Shown one piece after another: positions 54,333 through 63,900 of a DNA stretch of 64,000 nucleotides. Origin of the DNA: Elusimicrobia bacterium CG_4_9_14_3_um_filter_62_55 (GTDB taxonomy: Bacteria; Elusimicrobiota; Elusimicrobia; UBA1565); NCBI GenBank assembly GCA_002790095.1, contig PFUL01000024.1, positions 1 through 64,000 of the forward strand. The letters are read 5' to 3'. A model generated the notes under the pieces. It did no database searches, was not told where the DNA came from, and saw only the letters and a list, made by a program, of their open reading frames with translations. Both the position numbers and the translations under genes were made by a program. Every line of letters begins with the position of its first letter. Positions within the stretch are counted from its first letter, which is position 1.

Positions 54333-55042
54333 TCCGGCGGCGGTTTTGGGGCGTCTTGGCCGCCCTCTTGCTCGCCGGTTGCGGAGGGGTCTCCTTTCAG
54401 CTCGGCGACCCGGCCGTTCCCGAAACTCCGAAAGCCCCCGCGAAGACGGCGCGTCCGAAACCCGCGGCTGCGCCTCCGGAACTCGAAAACAAGGAAGCCG
54501 CGGCGATTCAGGACGCGCTTCGGTTCGTCGAAGACCAAAGACACAGCTACCGGGTCGGCGCGGCGGATCTGCTGCAGATCACCGTGTACCAGGAACCCGA
54601 ACTCGCGCGGAAAGTCCGGGTAAGCCCGGAGGGGATCATCACCTTCCCGCTGATCGGCCGCGTCTCGGTCGCCGGCCTCAGCGTCGCCGGAGCGGAAGAG
54701 GCGATCACCCGACAGCTTTCCCGGTTCGTCATCAACCCGCAAGTCTCGGTCTTCATCGAGGACTACGGGAATAAAACCATCTACGTCCTCGGCGAAGTCA
54801 AGAAACCGGGATCCTACCCGATCCCGACCGAGGCTCCGCTGAGCGTGCTCGAAGCGATCACGCTCGCCGGCGGATTCACCGAGTACGCCGCCGTCGACCG
54901 GACCCGGATCATTCGCAAGGGGAAGAAGGGGAAACGGACGATCGACGTGGAAATTACCGCCATCACGAAAAAGGGCGACAAGAGCAAGGACCTCCCTCTG
55001 CAGCCCAACGACGTCGTCTTCATCCCGGAGAGCTTCTTTTGA
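54329..55042 (+). CDS. Polysaccharide export lipoprotein (Wza-like)
   Basis: The 237-aa protein has a lipoprotein signal (MIRRRFWGVLAALLLAGC, Cys18). After a proline-rich linker it carries a Poly_export domain (HSYRVGAADLLQITVYQEPEL, ITFPLIGRVSVAGLSVAGAEEAI) and one SLBB repeat (TIYVLGEVKKPGSYPI, LSVLEAITLAGGFTEYA). It should form the outer-membrane exit channel for capsule or exopolysaccharide. It has fewer SLBB repeats than E. coli Wza. The start ATG overlaps the kdsC stop (ATGA), and its stop overlaps the Wzc start (TTGA). Confidence 0.92.
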   Translation: MIRRRFWGVLAALLLAGCGGVSFQLGDPAVPETPKAPAKTARPKPAAAPPELENKEAAAIQDALRFVEDQRHSYRVGAADLLQITVYQEPELARKVRVSPEGIITFPLIGRVSVAGLSVAGAEEAITRQLSRFVINPQVSVFIEDYGNKTIYVLGEVKKPGSYPIPTEAPLSVLEAITLAGGFTEYAAVDRTRIIRKGKKGKRTIDVEITAITKKGDKSKDLPLQPNDVVFIPESFF

Positions 55043-56802
55043 CGACTGAAACCGACGAACGCCGCGACGGCGACGAAGCGGAGATAGACCTCGGGCATTA
55101 CCTCCTGGTGCTCTCCCGGCGGCGGTGGATCGTCGTCGCCGCGCTCGTCGTCTGCGTGCTGTCCGCCGCGCTGTATGCCTTCACGGCCCGGCCCGTCTTC
55201 CGAGCGGAGGCGTTGATCCTGATCGAAAAGGAACGCCGGGATCCGAATTACAACGAAGGGATGATGGTCGAAACATCGGCCGACGACTACTACCAGACGC
55301 AGTACCGGCTGCTCAAAAGTAAAAGCCTGTTGAAGAAAGTCTACGAGTCGCTCGAACTGGCCAAGAGTGCGGAATTCTCCGGCGGCGTGGACGCTCTCGA
55401 CGCCGCGGTGACCGTCTCCCCGGTCCGGCGCAGCCGCCTCGTGCACGTTTCGGCGGACTCCTTCGATCGAGCGTTGGCGGCGAAGGTCGCCAATGCCGTT
55501 TCCGATGCCTACGTCGAGCAAAACGTCGAGAGCAAACTGTTCATTTCCAAAGAGATTCTACGCGCTCTCTTCAAATCGGAAGCCGCCGCCGAGGCCTCCG
55601 CCGAAGGCCCGGCGCTCACCTACGACTCGCTGCCCGCCGTGGTCAACAGCCCGCTTATCCAAAATCTTAAAACCGAAATGGCGAGCCTGGAAACGAAGGA
55701 GGGGGATCTCTCCCGCCGATATACGCTCGAACATCCCGAACGTGCGCGCCTGCGGTCTCAAATGGCGGCCCTGCGCTCGCGCATCGACGGAGAGACGCGC
55801 AAGATCGTCGCCGGAATGAAGGCCGAGTTGTCGGGGCGACTGCTTGGAAACAACGTTCGCGTCATCGACCCGGCCGAAATCCCCGAATCCCCGTTTAAAC
55901 CGCGCAAGAAGCGAACCCTCGTCGTCGCCGCCCTTCTCGGCCTGATGCTGGGCTCTTTGCTCGCGCTCGGCGTCGACATGCTTGACCAGACCCTTCACAC
56001 CCAGGAAGACGTGGAGCGAAAGCTCAAGATTCCGTTTCTCGGCTCCGTCCCGAAAGTCGTTTTCGACGAGGACACCGCCGTCTCCTACGACAAGATGATC
56101 AGCGGGCCGAAATCCTTCAGCGGAGAGGCGCTTAAAAACATCCGCACGATGCTCGGATTCGCGGCGGCCGGGAAGGAAATGAAGACTTTGCTCATCACCA
56201 GCACCGGCCAGGGAGAGGGGAAAACGTTCATCGCGATCAGTCTCGCGATGGTCTTCGCGCAGCTGAAGGAACGGGTTCTGCTCATCGAGGGGGATCTCCG
56301 GCGTCCCAATCTGCATAAACGATTCTCCCTATCCCGCGAAAAAGGCCTCAGCCACTACCTCGCCCACGGGAAGGATCCTGAAGAGGCGAAATCCCTGATT
56401 CAGGAAAGCGGGATCCCCCATCTGGACGTGCTCGTTTCCGGACACATTCCTCCGAATCCCTCGGAATTGCTGAGCACGCCCAGGATGCCCGCGTTGCTCG
56501 CCTGGGCCCGCAAGCACTACGACCGGGTCATCATCGACGGAACCCCGATTTTCCCGATCACGGACGCCCTGCTTTGGAGCGACCGGATCGACGCGGCCGC
56601 CTTCGTCGTCAAATTCGGGGCCACCAACGCCCAACTCGCGTCGCGCGCGCTTCAGAAACTTCGCGACAGCCGGGTCCGCATCGCCGGTTCGATCGTCAAC
56701 CAGGTGACCGCGAAGGCCAATTCCTACGGGGATTACTACTACTACTATTACTACTACTCGGATTACATCAAGAATCCGGACCAAAACCCCGAAACGCCCT
56801 GA
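55039..56802 (+). CDS. Polysaccharide co-polymerase with tyrosine kinase domain (Wzc-like)
   Basis: The 587-aa protein has a Wzz domain between two TM helices (about 31-50 and 293-315) and a cytoplasmic BY-kinase: Walker A STGQGEGKTF at about 390, Walker A' LLIEGDLRRPNL at about 414 and Walker B RVIIDGTPI at about 496. The C-terminal tail has eight consecutive tyrosines (Tyr566-573) then SDY. Autophosphorylation of such a tail controls polymer length. The start is TTG at 55039, overlapping wza. It works with the Wza-like lipoprotein. Confidence 0.93.
   Translation: MTTETDERRDGDEAEIDLGHYLLVLSRRRWIVVAALVVCVLSAALYAFTARPVFRAEALILIEKERRDPNYNEGMMVETSADDYYQTQYRLLKSKSLLKKVYESLELAKSAEFSGGVDALDAAVTVSPVRRSRLVHVSADSFDRALAAKVANAVSDAYVEQNVESKLFISKEILRALFKSEAAAEASAEGPALTYDSLPAVVNSPLIQNLKTEMASLETKEGDLSRRYTLEHPERARLRSQMAALRSRIDGETRKIVAGMKAELSGRLLGNNVRVIDPAEIPESPFKPRKKRTLVVAALLGLMLGSLLALGVDMLDQTLHTQEDVERKLKIPFLGSVPKVVFDEDTAVSYDKMISGPKSFSGEALKNIRTMLGFAAAGKEMKTLLITSTGQGEGKTFIAISLAMVFAQLKERVLLIEGDLRRPNLHKRFSLSREKGLSHYLAHGKDPEEAKSLIQESGIPHLDVLVSGHIPPNPSELLSTPRMPALLAWARKHYDRVIIDGTPIFPITDALLWSDRIDAAAFVVKFGATNAQLASRALQKLRDSRVRIAGSIVNQVTAKANSYGDYYYYYYYYSDYIKNPDQNPETP
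56734..56757 (+). repeat. Trinucleotide (TAC) repeat encoding eight Tyr
   Basis: Eight tandem TAC/TAT codons (one TAT) encode the kinase tyrosine tail. Such triplet repeats can gain or lose units in frame. Confidence 0.85.
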
Positions 56803-56844
56803 TCACCGATTCCCTATTAGGGAAATCCTGTAACAATTTTGGCG

Positions 56845-56873
56845 TTGCGCCCGGAGAGGGCTCCTGCTACCCT
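56845..56873 (+). promoter_or_regulatory. Promoter of the coiled-coil gene
   Basis: TTGCGC, 17 bases, TACCCT, with an extended TG (TGCTACCCT). The ATG at 56890 is 16 bases downstream. CTGTAACA at 56828 is one of three copies of that motif before nearby genes. Confidence 0.45.
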
Positions 56874-56889
56874 TGGGATCGGTACCCCT

Positions 56890-59800
56890 ATGGGCGATCC
56901 GCATCATCACAACGACCCCGAACTGCTGCTCGAAAACGTGGCGAACCTCGATACCGCGAGGATGACGCTGCGCTGGGCGCTCGAACGCATCCGCAGTCTC
57001 GAAAAGTCGAATTCCGAAACGCATGAACTGCTTCAGCAGGCGCACGCGGCCCGCCAGCGTGCCGTCGATGAGCGAGAGGGGTTCAAGCGGTCCATCGAGG
57101 ACCGCGCGAAACAGGTCGCCGAGAAAGAACGCTTCGTCTCCGAAATGCAGACGATCCTCAACGACCTCTTCAAAGGCGAAGTCGACGTCGGCGAATTCAT
57201 CCGGCGGCGCACCGACATCGAAGCCGCAAAGGCCGATCTCGAGAAGAAGGTCCGCAAGAGGCTCCAGGAAGCGGAAGACGCGCACCGACGGGAACTCGAA
57301 GAAAACAACAAGCGCCTCGCGGAAATGGAAGGCGTTTACTCGTCCGCGCTCACCGACGCGCAGCGCAAGTACCGTGCGGAGCTCGAGACCGCGCAGACCG
57401 CCTTCGATGAGGCGATCTGCAAAGAACGGCTAAAGCTCGATGAAGTTCGGGAGCGCTCGCATCGGGACGGGGTCAAACAGGCCGACGAATACCAGCGCAA
57501 AATCCTCTCGCTGGAACATAACTATCACGCGAAGCGCGCGGAACTCGATCAAGACATCGAGCGTCTGCGCGAAAAGCTGCTTGAAGAACAAACCCGCCAC
57601 ATCAACCGCGCCAAGGAAGAAGCGAGCGCGCTCCAGCGGAACTGGGAAGCCGAGCGCGATCGACTGGAATCCCTTCTGCGGGAACGGGAAGAGCAGATCA
57701 CCAAGCAGGATCTGGAACTCACGCGGCTCGAACGCGACTACCACGAGCGGCACCGGGCGCAGGGCCGCCGCTTCGAGGAGGACCTCGCGTCTCTGCAGAC
57801 GGAGCATTTCAAGGATACGCAAGCCCACACAAAGGCCCTGGCCGAGGCGGGGGTCAAGCTTCGGGAACGCGAGGAGGCCTTTCAGGAAGAACGCCAGCGA
57901 CTTCTCGAACAGCAAAACCGGCTGCGTGAAGACGTCGCGCAGGAGTACGAGCAGACCTTCCAAGCTCTGCAGCGCTCGCTGATCGACAAAGAGCGCTCGC
58001 GCGCCGAGGAAACCTCCAAACGCGTCGAAGAACTGCATCGGACCCACGACGCCACCGTCTCCGCACTTCAGAACCGGTTGGAAAGCGTCCGTGAAAAAGC
58101 GGCGCGCCTGCATGAGGAACTCCAATCCAGCCACGAGAGCGATCTCGAGGCGATGCGCAAATTTTACGACGCTGAAATCGGGAGAACGCGCTTGGAAACG
58201 CTCAAGCGCGACCAGGCGCACGCCGAAGAATCGCGGGCGCTTCGGTTAAAGCTTCGCGAAGAAGCCGAGTCTCAGGCTCAGGAACAGGCGAGCCAGGCGG
58301 CGGCTCACCGAGAACGCATCCGAGCGCTTGAATCCGCTCTCGATGAGAGCCACGCGCAATCCTTTAGAGACATTGAAGGCCGTCACGCTGAAACGCTTTC
58401 CGAGCAGTCCAAGATTTATTCCCGCCTGCGCACGGAGTCCATCGAGGACGAGCGCGTATTGCGCCGGGAAGACCACGCCCGGATGCGGGATACGCTCAAG
58501 GCCCAGATCGAGGCGGCGAAAGCCCGGGAAGCGGAGCATGAGCGGGAACTCGCCGCGCTTCGCCTCGGCTTCGAAAAGGAAAAATCCCGGTTCGAGAGTT
58601 CGCTTAAGGCGGCGGAGATCCGGCGGGAAGGCGAGGTCCGGGACGAGCGGGAGCGGTTGGAAGCCCAATTGCGCGCCGCTCGGGAACGACACGACGCGGT
58701 GCTCTTTGAACTGGAGACCCGAACCGAGGCCGTTCAGGCGAAGCGCGCGGCCGAGGCCGAAGCCGTTCGGGAAGCCCGCGAGGCGGAACTCGAAACCCTG
58801 CGAGCCTCGTTCGCGGTCGCGATTCGCGAGAAGGAGGCCGAGCACCGAGCCGGCGTCGCGGAACTCGAGTCAAAAATCCGGGAACTCCAGGCTCGCTTCG
58901 ATGAAGGCATCGGAAAACTGCGCGAGCGTCAGACGACGCTTCGCGAAGAGGAACTGTTGAAGCGGGAACGCGCGATCGCCGCCCTCGAGGAGTTTTTCCA
59001 GGAAGCCCAGGTGAAGCGCTGGAAGGATTCCACCGAACAGTTCGAGGCTTTGCGAAAACGCTACAAAGAGGTTCTCGAAGGAAGCCCGCCGCGCGACAAA
59101 AAGCGGCCGTCCCCTTCGGAGAAACCCACCTATCCTCCAGGTTCCGCCGCGGCGGAACCGCCCCAAACGCCCGTTCGCGCGATGCCCGAACGCGCGAGAC
59201 CGGATTTGAAAGAGGCCCGGCGGCTCATCGAGGGGAACCCCGCCTCACCCGCAAAGAACAAATCGCGCTGGGTCGCCCGGTCGGCTAAATTTCTCATCCT
59301 AATCGCGCTCTCCGCGGGGGGGATGTGGTCTCTGCAGCGATTGTCCGGCGCGGCGGGACGCGATCATAACGTGGTTTTCTCCCATCCTTCGGCGCTCGTA
59401 TGGGAAGGGGAGTCTCTCTGGATCTCGGACTGGAAGGAAGAGAGCGTCTTCCGTATGCGGCTCAACGGTTCCGAACTCGTGGAAGACGCCCGCTTCGCGA
59501 TCCCCGGGGTGCACGCGTCGGGACTCGCGATCGCAGACGAATTTATTTACCTCTCCGATTCCTGGCAGCATCGCATTCAACGCTGGCGCATGGAGCGCGG
59601 CCGATTGGTTCTGGACCGGTCCTGGGCCAGTCCGGGACCCAATCCCTCCGCGCTGTATTACGACGGGATGCATCTCTGGAGCGCGGACTTGACCGAACGC
59701 CGCCTGTACCGTCATCTGGTCGACGACGCCCTGACGATTCTCGATTCCTACCCGATCGATCATGCCGCGGTGGCGCTCTTCGCGGATAAAGACACCTTCC

Positions 59801-60027
59801 TGTCGGTGGATGCGGAAAACCGCATCGTCTTCCGTCATCGCTGGGACCGCCGGCTGACTGCGATCCGCGCCTTGGAACTCCCCGAACTTCAAGACGGGAA
59901 AGCCCCGCTTTCGGCGTTCACGATTCGCGGCGAACGCGTCTGGCTCGGGCTCGACGGCTCCGGAACGCTTCTCGAGCGTCCCTTCTGGAAGTTCAAAGAA
60001 CGGTCGCTCGAAGCCGATCGACCTTGA
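56890..60027 (+). CDS. Long coiled-coil protein with one TM segment and a C-terminal propeller-like domain
   Basis: The 1045-aa protein starts at the ATG at 56890 (the track adds 17 residues). Residues about 15-745 are almost continuous charged coiled coil, rich in Glu/Arg/Ala heptads. A linker with PRDKKRPSPSEKP follows, then one TM helix (KFLILIALSAGGMWSL, about 799-815). The last 230 residues hold repeated strands (HPSALVWEGESLWISDWKEESVFRMRL, GLAIADEFIYLSDSWQHRIQRW, ALYYDGMHLWSADLTERRLYRH), the look of an NHL/SMP30-type beta propeller in the periplasm. Together this gives a long cytoplasmic rod tethered to an external sensor or ligand domain. I know no standard family with this order. It follows the Wza/Wzc pair and may link to polymer export or surface. 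Confidence 0.75.
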   Translation: MGDPHHHNDPELLLENVANLDTARMTLRWALERIRSLEKSNSETHELLQQAHAARQRAVDEREGFKRSIEDRAKQVAEKERFVSEMQTILNDLFKGEVDVGEFIRRRTDIEAAKADLEKKVRKRLQEAEDAHRRELEENNKRLAEMEGVYSSALTDAQRKYRAELETAQTAFDEAICKERLKLDEVRERSHRDGVKQADEYQRKILSLEHNYHAKRAELDQDIERLREKLLEEQTRHINRAKEEASALQRNWEAERDRLESLLREREEQITKQDLELTRLERDYHERHRAQGRRFEEDLASLQTEHFKDTQAHTKALAEAGVKLREREEAFQEERQRLLEQQNRLREDVAQEYEQTFQALQRSLIDKERSRAEETSKRVEELHRTHDATVSALQNRLESVREKAARLHEELQSSHESDLEAMRKFYDAEIGRTRLETLKRDQAHAEESRALRLKLREEAESQAQEQASQAAAHRERIRALESALDESHAQSFRDIEGRHAETLSEQSKIYSRLRTESIEDERVLRREDHARMRDTLKAQIEAAKAREAEHERELAALRLGFEKEKSRFESSLKAAEIRREGEVRDERERLEAQLRAARERHDAVLFELETRTEAVQAKRAAEAEAVREAREAELETLRASFAVAIREKEAEHRAGVAELESKIRELQARFDEGIGKLRERQTTLREEELLKRERAIAALEEFFQEAQVKRWKDSTEQFEALRKRYKEVLEGSPPRDKKRPSPSEKPTYPPGSAAAEPPQTPVRAMPERARPDLKEARRLIEGNPASPAKNKSRWVARSAKFLILIALSAGGMWSLQRLSGAAGRDHNVVFSHPSALVWEGESLWISDWKEESVFRMRLNGSELVEDARFAIPGVHASGLAIADEFIYLSDSWQHRIQRWRMERGRLVLDRSWASPGPNPSALYYDGMHLWSADLTERRLYRHLVDDALTILDSYPIDHAAVALFADKDTFLSVDAENRIVFRHRWDRRLTAIRALELPELQDGKAPLSAFTIRGERVWLGLDGSGTLLERPFWKFKERSLEADRP

Positions 60028-60052
60028 CGCCCGCGCGGGTATCCATTAGAAT
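60024..60052 (+). promoter_or_regulatory. Promoter of the TM/CBM48-like gene, leaderless
   Basis: TTGACG (60024-60029), 17 bases, TAGAAT (60047-60052), five bases, ATG at 60058. The -35 overlaps the stop codon of the preceding gene. Confidence 0.6.
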
Positions 60053-60057
60053 TGGGC

Positions 60058-60756
60058 ATGGGCTTTTTCGATCGATTTCTAAAGAAGAAAAGCGCGCCTG
60101 CGGAAAGCGGGAGCGCGGTCGACTCTCCCGATGAAGCCGACTCTGCGCCGAATCCCGAACGGGAAGCAGCCCGGCCGAAAGGCCGAAGCGCCCACGACTG
60201 GGCGATGCTGCTCGCGCTCAACAGCCTGATCCTCGTCGCTTCGGTCTCCGTGCTCGCAAGCCGAGCCTATCGTCATTTGACCGAAAACGAAGCGCCCATC
60301 GAGGCGAAAGCGACCCCGCCGAAGTCCGCGCCCAAGGCGCCGATAAAGGAAGACCCGAAAACGGAGGCCCCTAAACCCGAGCCGGCCAAGGCCGATCCTC
60401 CGGCCCAACCAAAGGGTCCTCTGCCGAAACCCTCCCTCGCGGCGACCTCGCCGCAGCGCGCGGAGCCCGCTCCCCGTTCGGGATCCGCCGCGGTTCCCGC
60501 CGTTCAGAGCGAGAAACCGCGGGTTTCCCTTCCCGTCTCGTTCAAGCACCAAGCCGCCGACGCCAAGGAAGTCGATCTGCTCGGGATGTTCCTCGTCCGC
60601 TCCGGCGGGCGCAAGCGCATGTTCAAAGACAGTAAGGGCTTCTGGCGCTCGACCGTCTATTTGAACACCGGTCAAAGCTACGACTATAAGTTCGAAATCG
60701 TAGAAGCGAACGGCCGCAAGACAACCACCGCGACTCAAACCGTTACCGTTCCTTAA
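60058..60756 (+). CDS. TM protein with proline-rich linker and glycogen-binding-type Ig/E-set domain
   Basis: The 232-aa protein starts at the ATG at 60058, set by the promoter; the track's TTG is two codons earlier. It has a basic/acidic cytoplasmic tail, one TM helix (WAMLLALNSLILVASVSVLA, about 48-67), and a Pro/Lys/Ala-rich linker of about 90 residues. The C-terminal domain (AKEVDLLGMFLVRSGGRKRMFKDSKGFWRSTVYLNTGQSYDYKFEIV) matches the CBM48/AMPK-glycogen-binding E-set fold. A carbohydrate- or protein-binding periplasmic domain is implied. It lies between a coiled-coil gene and a kelch gene, perhaps forming one surface module. Confidence 0.72.
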   Translation: MGFFDRFLKKKSAPAESGSAVDSPDEADSAPNPEREAARPKGRSAHDWAMLLALNSLILVASVSVLASRAYRHLTENEAPIEAKATPPKSAPKAPIKEDPKTEAPKPEPAKADPPAQPKGPLPKPSLAATSPQRAEPAPRSGSAAVPAVQSEKPRVSLPVSFKHQAADAKEVDLLGMFLVRSGGRKRMFKDSKGFWRSTVYLNTGQSYDYKFEIVEANGRKTTTATQTVTVP

Positions 60757-60782
60757 CCCTCGGATCCGCCCTCCCACGAAAA

Positions 60783-60810
60783 AGCCCGCCGATTCCTAGG
60801 GAATCGGGCT
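60783..60810 (+). other. Hairpin between the E-set gene and the kelch gene
   Basis: AGCC-(CGC)-CGATTCC, a three-base loop, then GGAATCGGGCT. The stem has a three-base bulge and no T-run, so terminator function is doubtful. Confidence 0.4.
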
Positions 60811-60907
60811 CCCCTTCCGTAGTGAATCTGTAACACGTGCCTGCTACCCTCGAGAAGCCAACCGCCACTGGCACGTCGGGACACGGTCGGCATTGGGCGG
60901 ATGGGAT

Positions 60908-63900
60908 ATGCGTCTCGGAAAACTGGGAATCTATTCGCTTCTTGCTTCGCTGCTGATGACGGGGGCCTTCGTTTCGGAGGCTCTCGGACAGACGACGGCG
61001 CGCTACCGACACACCACGACCCTCCTGCCCGACGGAAATATCCTCGTCGCGGGCGGCACCAACAATTCCGACGTCCCGACGACCTCGGCCGAAATCTACC
61101 GCTCCACGGCCTCCATCTACGTCGCCGCCGCGAACATGCCCGTCGCGCGCGCGTCCCATACGGCGACCTTGCTTCCCGACGGCCGGGTGCTCGTAGCCGG
61201 CGGGTGCTCGGGCGTGCCCTGTTCGGGTTCGATTTTAAACACGGCGCACACCTACGACCCGAGGACCAACGCCTGGACGGCGACCGCCAACAACCTGACG
61301 ACGGCGCGCTACAACCACACCGCCACGCTGATGCCAGACGGAAAGGTTCTCATCGTGGGGGGGGCGACCGGCGCGGCGACCGTGACCAGCAGCTGCGACC
61401 TCTACGATCCCGCGACGAACTCGTTCTCCGCCGCGGCTTCGCTCGGTTTGGCGCGTGCGGCCCATACGGCGACCTTGCTCCACACGGGCCGAGTCTTCAT
61501 CGCCGGGGGGTATCTCGCCGCCGCTGGATTCGCGGTCTCCACGGAACTCTACGACCCGGGACTCAATTCCTGGGCCGCGGGTCCTAGCTTGATCCAACAG
61601 AGGGCGTTTCACACGGCGACCCAAATGGGCCATCAGAAAGTCCTCATCGTCGGCGGCGCCAACGGGAGAGACATCGAGGCGAATCTCGGCCTCATGCAAA
61701 CCGTGGAAATCTACGATCCGACCTCCAACAGCATCACGCCTGCGGCGCCGATGAACGCCCGGCGCGCCTTCCACACCGCGACGCTCAAGCCGGGAGGGGA
61801 GGTCAGCATCTACGGCGGTCTCTCGAACATCACGACCACCTTCCTGAACAACCAACTCACGTTCGAAAACGGCAGCGTCCTGAGCCTGACCCGAATCGTC
61901 GGGAACGACCGCGTCGCGCTTTTGAATCCGGTGGGCTCGACGCTGACGCTCGATATGGCCGGCGTACCGCTCTCGGTCCCGGTCAACGGACGGCTCATCA
62001 GCGCCGAGGTCTTCGTTTCCAGTCCAAACTCCTCCATCGACGTCGCGAATATCTTTTGGCCCTGGCCGAGCGGTAATCCTTCGAACCTCGTCGGACTCAC
62101 AAGCGGGGATTTGACCGGCCGCATCGTGGACTCCAATCTCGGCGGGCTTCAGGAAACCGTGCAGATCAACCGCTTCCAAGGCACGACGCCTGGTTTGGCC
62201 ATTTTCGCGCCTCAGGAAGTTACGGCCAACGACAACCCGATTCCGAACATCCGCCTTAATTCGGTCAGCGGCATCGGAATCGACGGCGGAGGCGGGTCGG
62301 TCCCGCCCTCCGGCGCCGCGCCGCTGACGGCCGGGACGATGATCCTCGACAATCTCATTCTCCCGATGCCCGAATCGTCCATTCCCGGATCGACGAATTT
62401 CACCGGGAAATTGACGATTACCGGGGGGAGCATCGACGCAACAACGGACCCGAGCCGACCCTTCAGCGTCGAACTCTCGTCCGGCTCGACCGGCGTCGGC
62501 GCGGTATCCGGGACGGTCGGAACTGATTCCGGGGGCGGACCCATTCTCACCCTTTCCGGCCTCACGTTCTCGGGTCTGAAGGGGAGCATCAGCAACAGCA
62601 CGGACGCCGCCATCAGCGAAGCGCAAGTGGAAGCAGTGCTGGAAAGCAACCCACTAAAGGAAGTCTCGGGGCTTACGTTTCGCGCGGAGTTCACGCTCTC
62701 TCCGGTCAACATGACGAACGCCTCCTTCAACTTCGACGTCGCGACGATCGTCGTCCGCTCCATGCAGTCCGCCGACTTCGAGTCCTACAACCCGAACACG
62801 AACCAATGGACCTTCGGCGACGCGATCAATGATCGCATCGGGGCGAGTTCTTTGCTCGCGCCGAACCAGGATGAGGCGATTTTCGGAGGGATTCACTGTA
62901 CCGACGAGACGACTTGCGGCCTGCCCCCGTCGGGAAACTGGACCACGCTCGGAGGACGCGCGGGGCTGATCCCGCATCCCGAGGGGGACCCGACCTGGTC
63001 AACCGGGAAGGATCTCGCCCACGCGCGCAGCAACCATTCGGCGACGGAATTGTCGGACGGCCGCCTTCTCGTCGCCGGCGGCAACAACGGCACCGACGTC
63101 GTCGCCGTATCCGAGGTGTTCGACCCGATCGCCGACGAGTGGTCGAACACGAATCCGATGCGCCTGCCTCGCAGCCACCACAGCGCCACGCTGCTGCCCA
63201 ACGCAACGGTGCTCGTCGCCGGCGGATTCACGACGGCGGTTTCCACCGGCGCGACGAAGCAGGCGGAGATCTTCTATCCGGATTCGCGGACCTGGGTCGA
63301 AACCGCGCCGATGAGCTCCTCTCGCAGTTTCCATTCGGCGATCGTGCTGCCCGACGGGAACGTTCTGGTCGCCGGCGGATTCGCCGACGGAACCTATCTC
63401 GACACCGCGGAGATCTACTTCTCGACGATGCACGCCTGGGTCCCGATCGCCCCCATGGACACCGAGCGGGCCCAGCACACGGTATCTCTTCTGCAGGACG
63501 GGCGCGTTCTCGTCTCCGGCGGCGTCAACGTCGGCGGCGTGCTCGGAACCGGAACCGCCGCCAGCGCGTCTCCCGGCGTCGTGGGAAGCGAAATCTACGA
63601 CCCGACCACCGGAGCCTGGTCGCGCGTCACCGTGGGGATGGTCAGCGCCCGGCACTCCCACACGGCGACGGTGCTCAACGACGGACGGGTTTTGATGGCC
63701 GGCGGAAACGACGGATTCGGTGAAATCCGCGTCGCGGAAATCTATAACCCGACCGTCAATACCTGGACGCAAACGACGGGGCTGGGCAACGACATGCTTG
63801 TCGCCCGCTTAGGCCATGTGGCGACCTTGCTCCCCACTAATAAGGTGAGGATCTCCGGAGGGTTTACCGCTTTGGGCGGCGCGATCCGAGAATCGGAGAG

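Noticed and set aside
60783-60810. Rho-independent terminator after the CBM48-like gene
   Set aside because: The stem has a three-base bulge and is followed by CCCCTTCC rather than a T-run, so I list it only as a hairpin.
61235-62626. 463-aa minus-strand ORF
   Set aside because: Antisense to the kelch gene; low-complexity Arg/Asp composition and no family motif.
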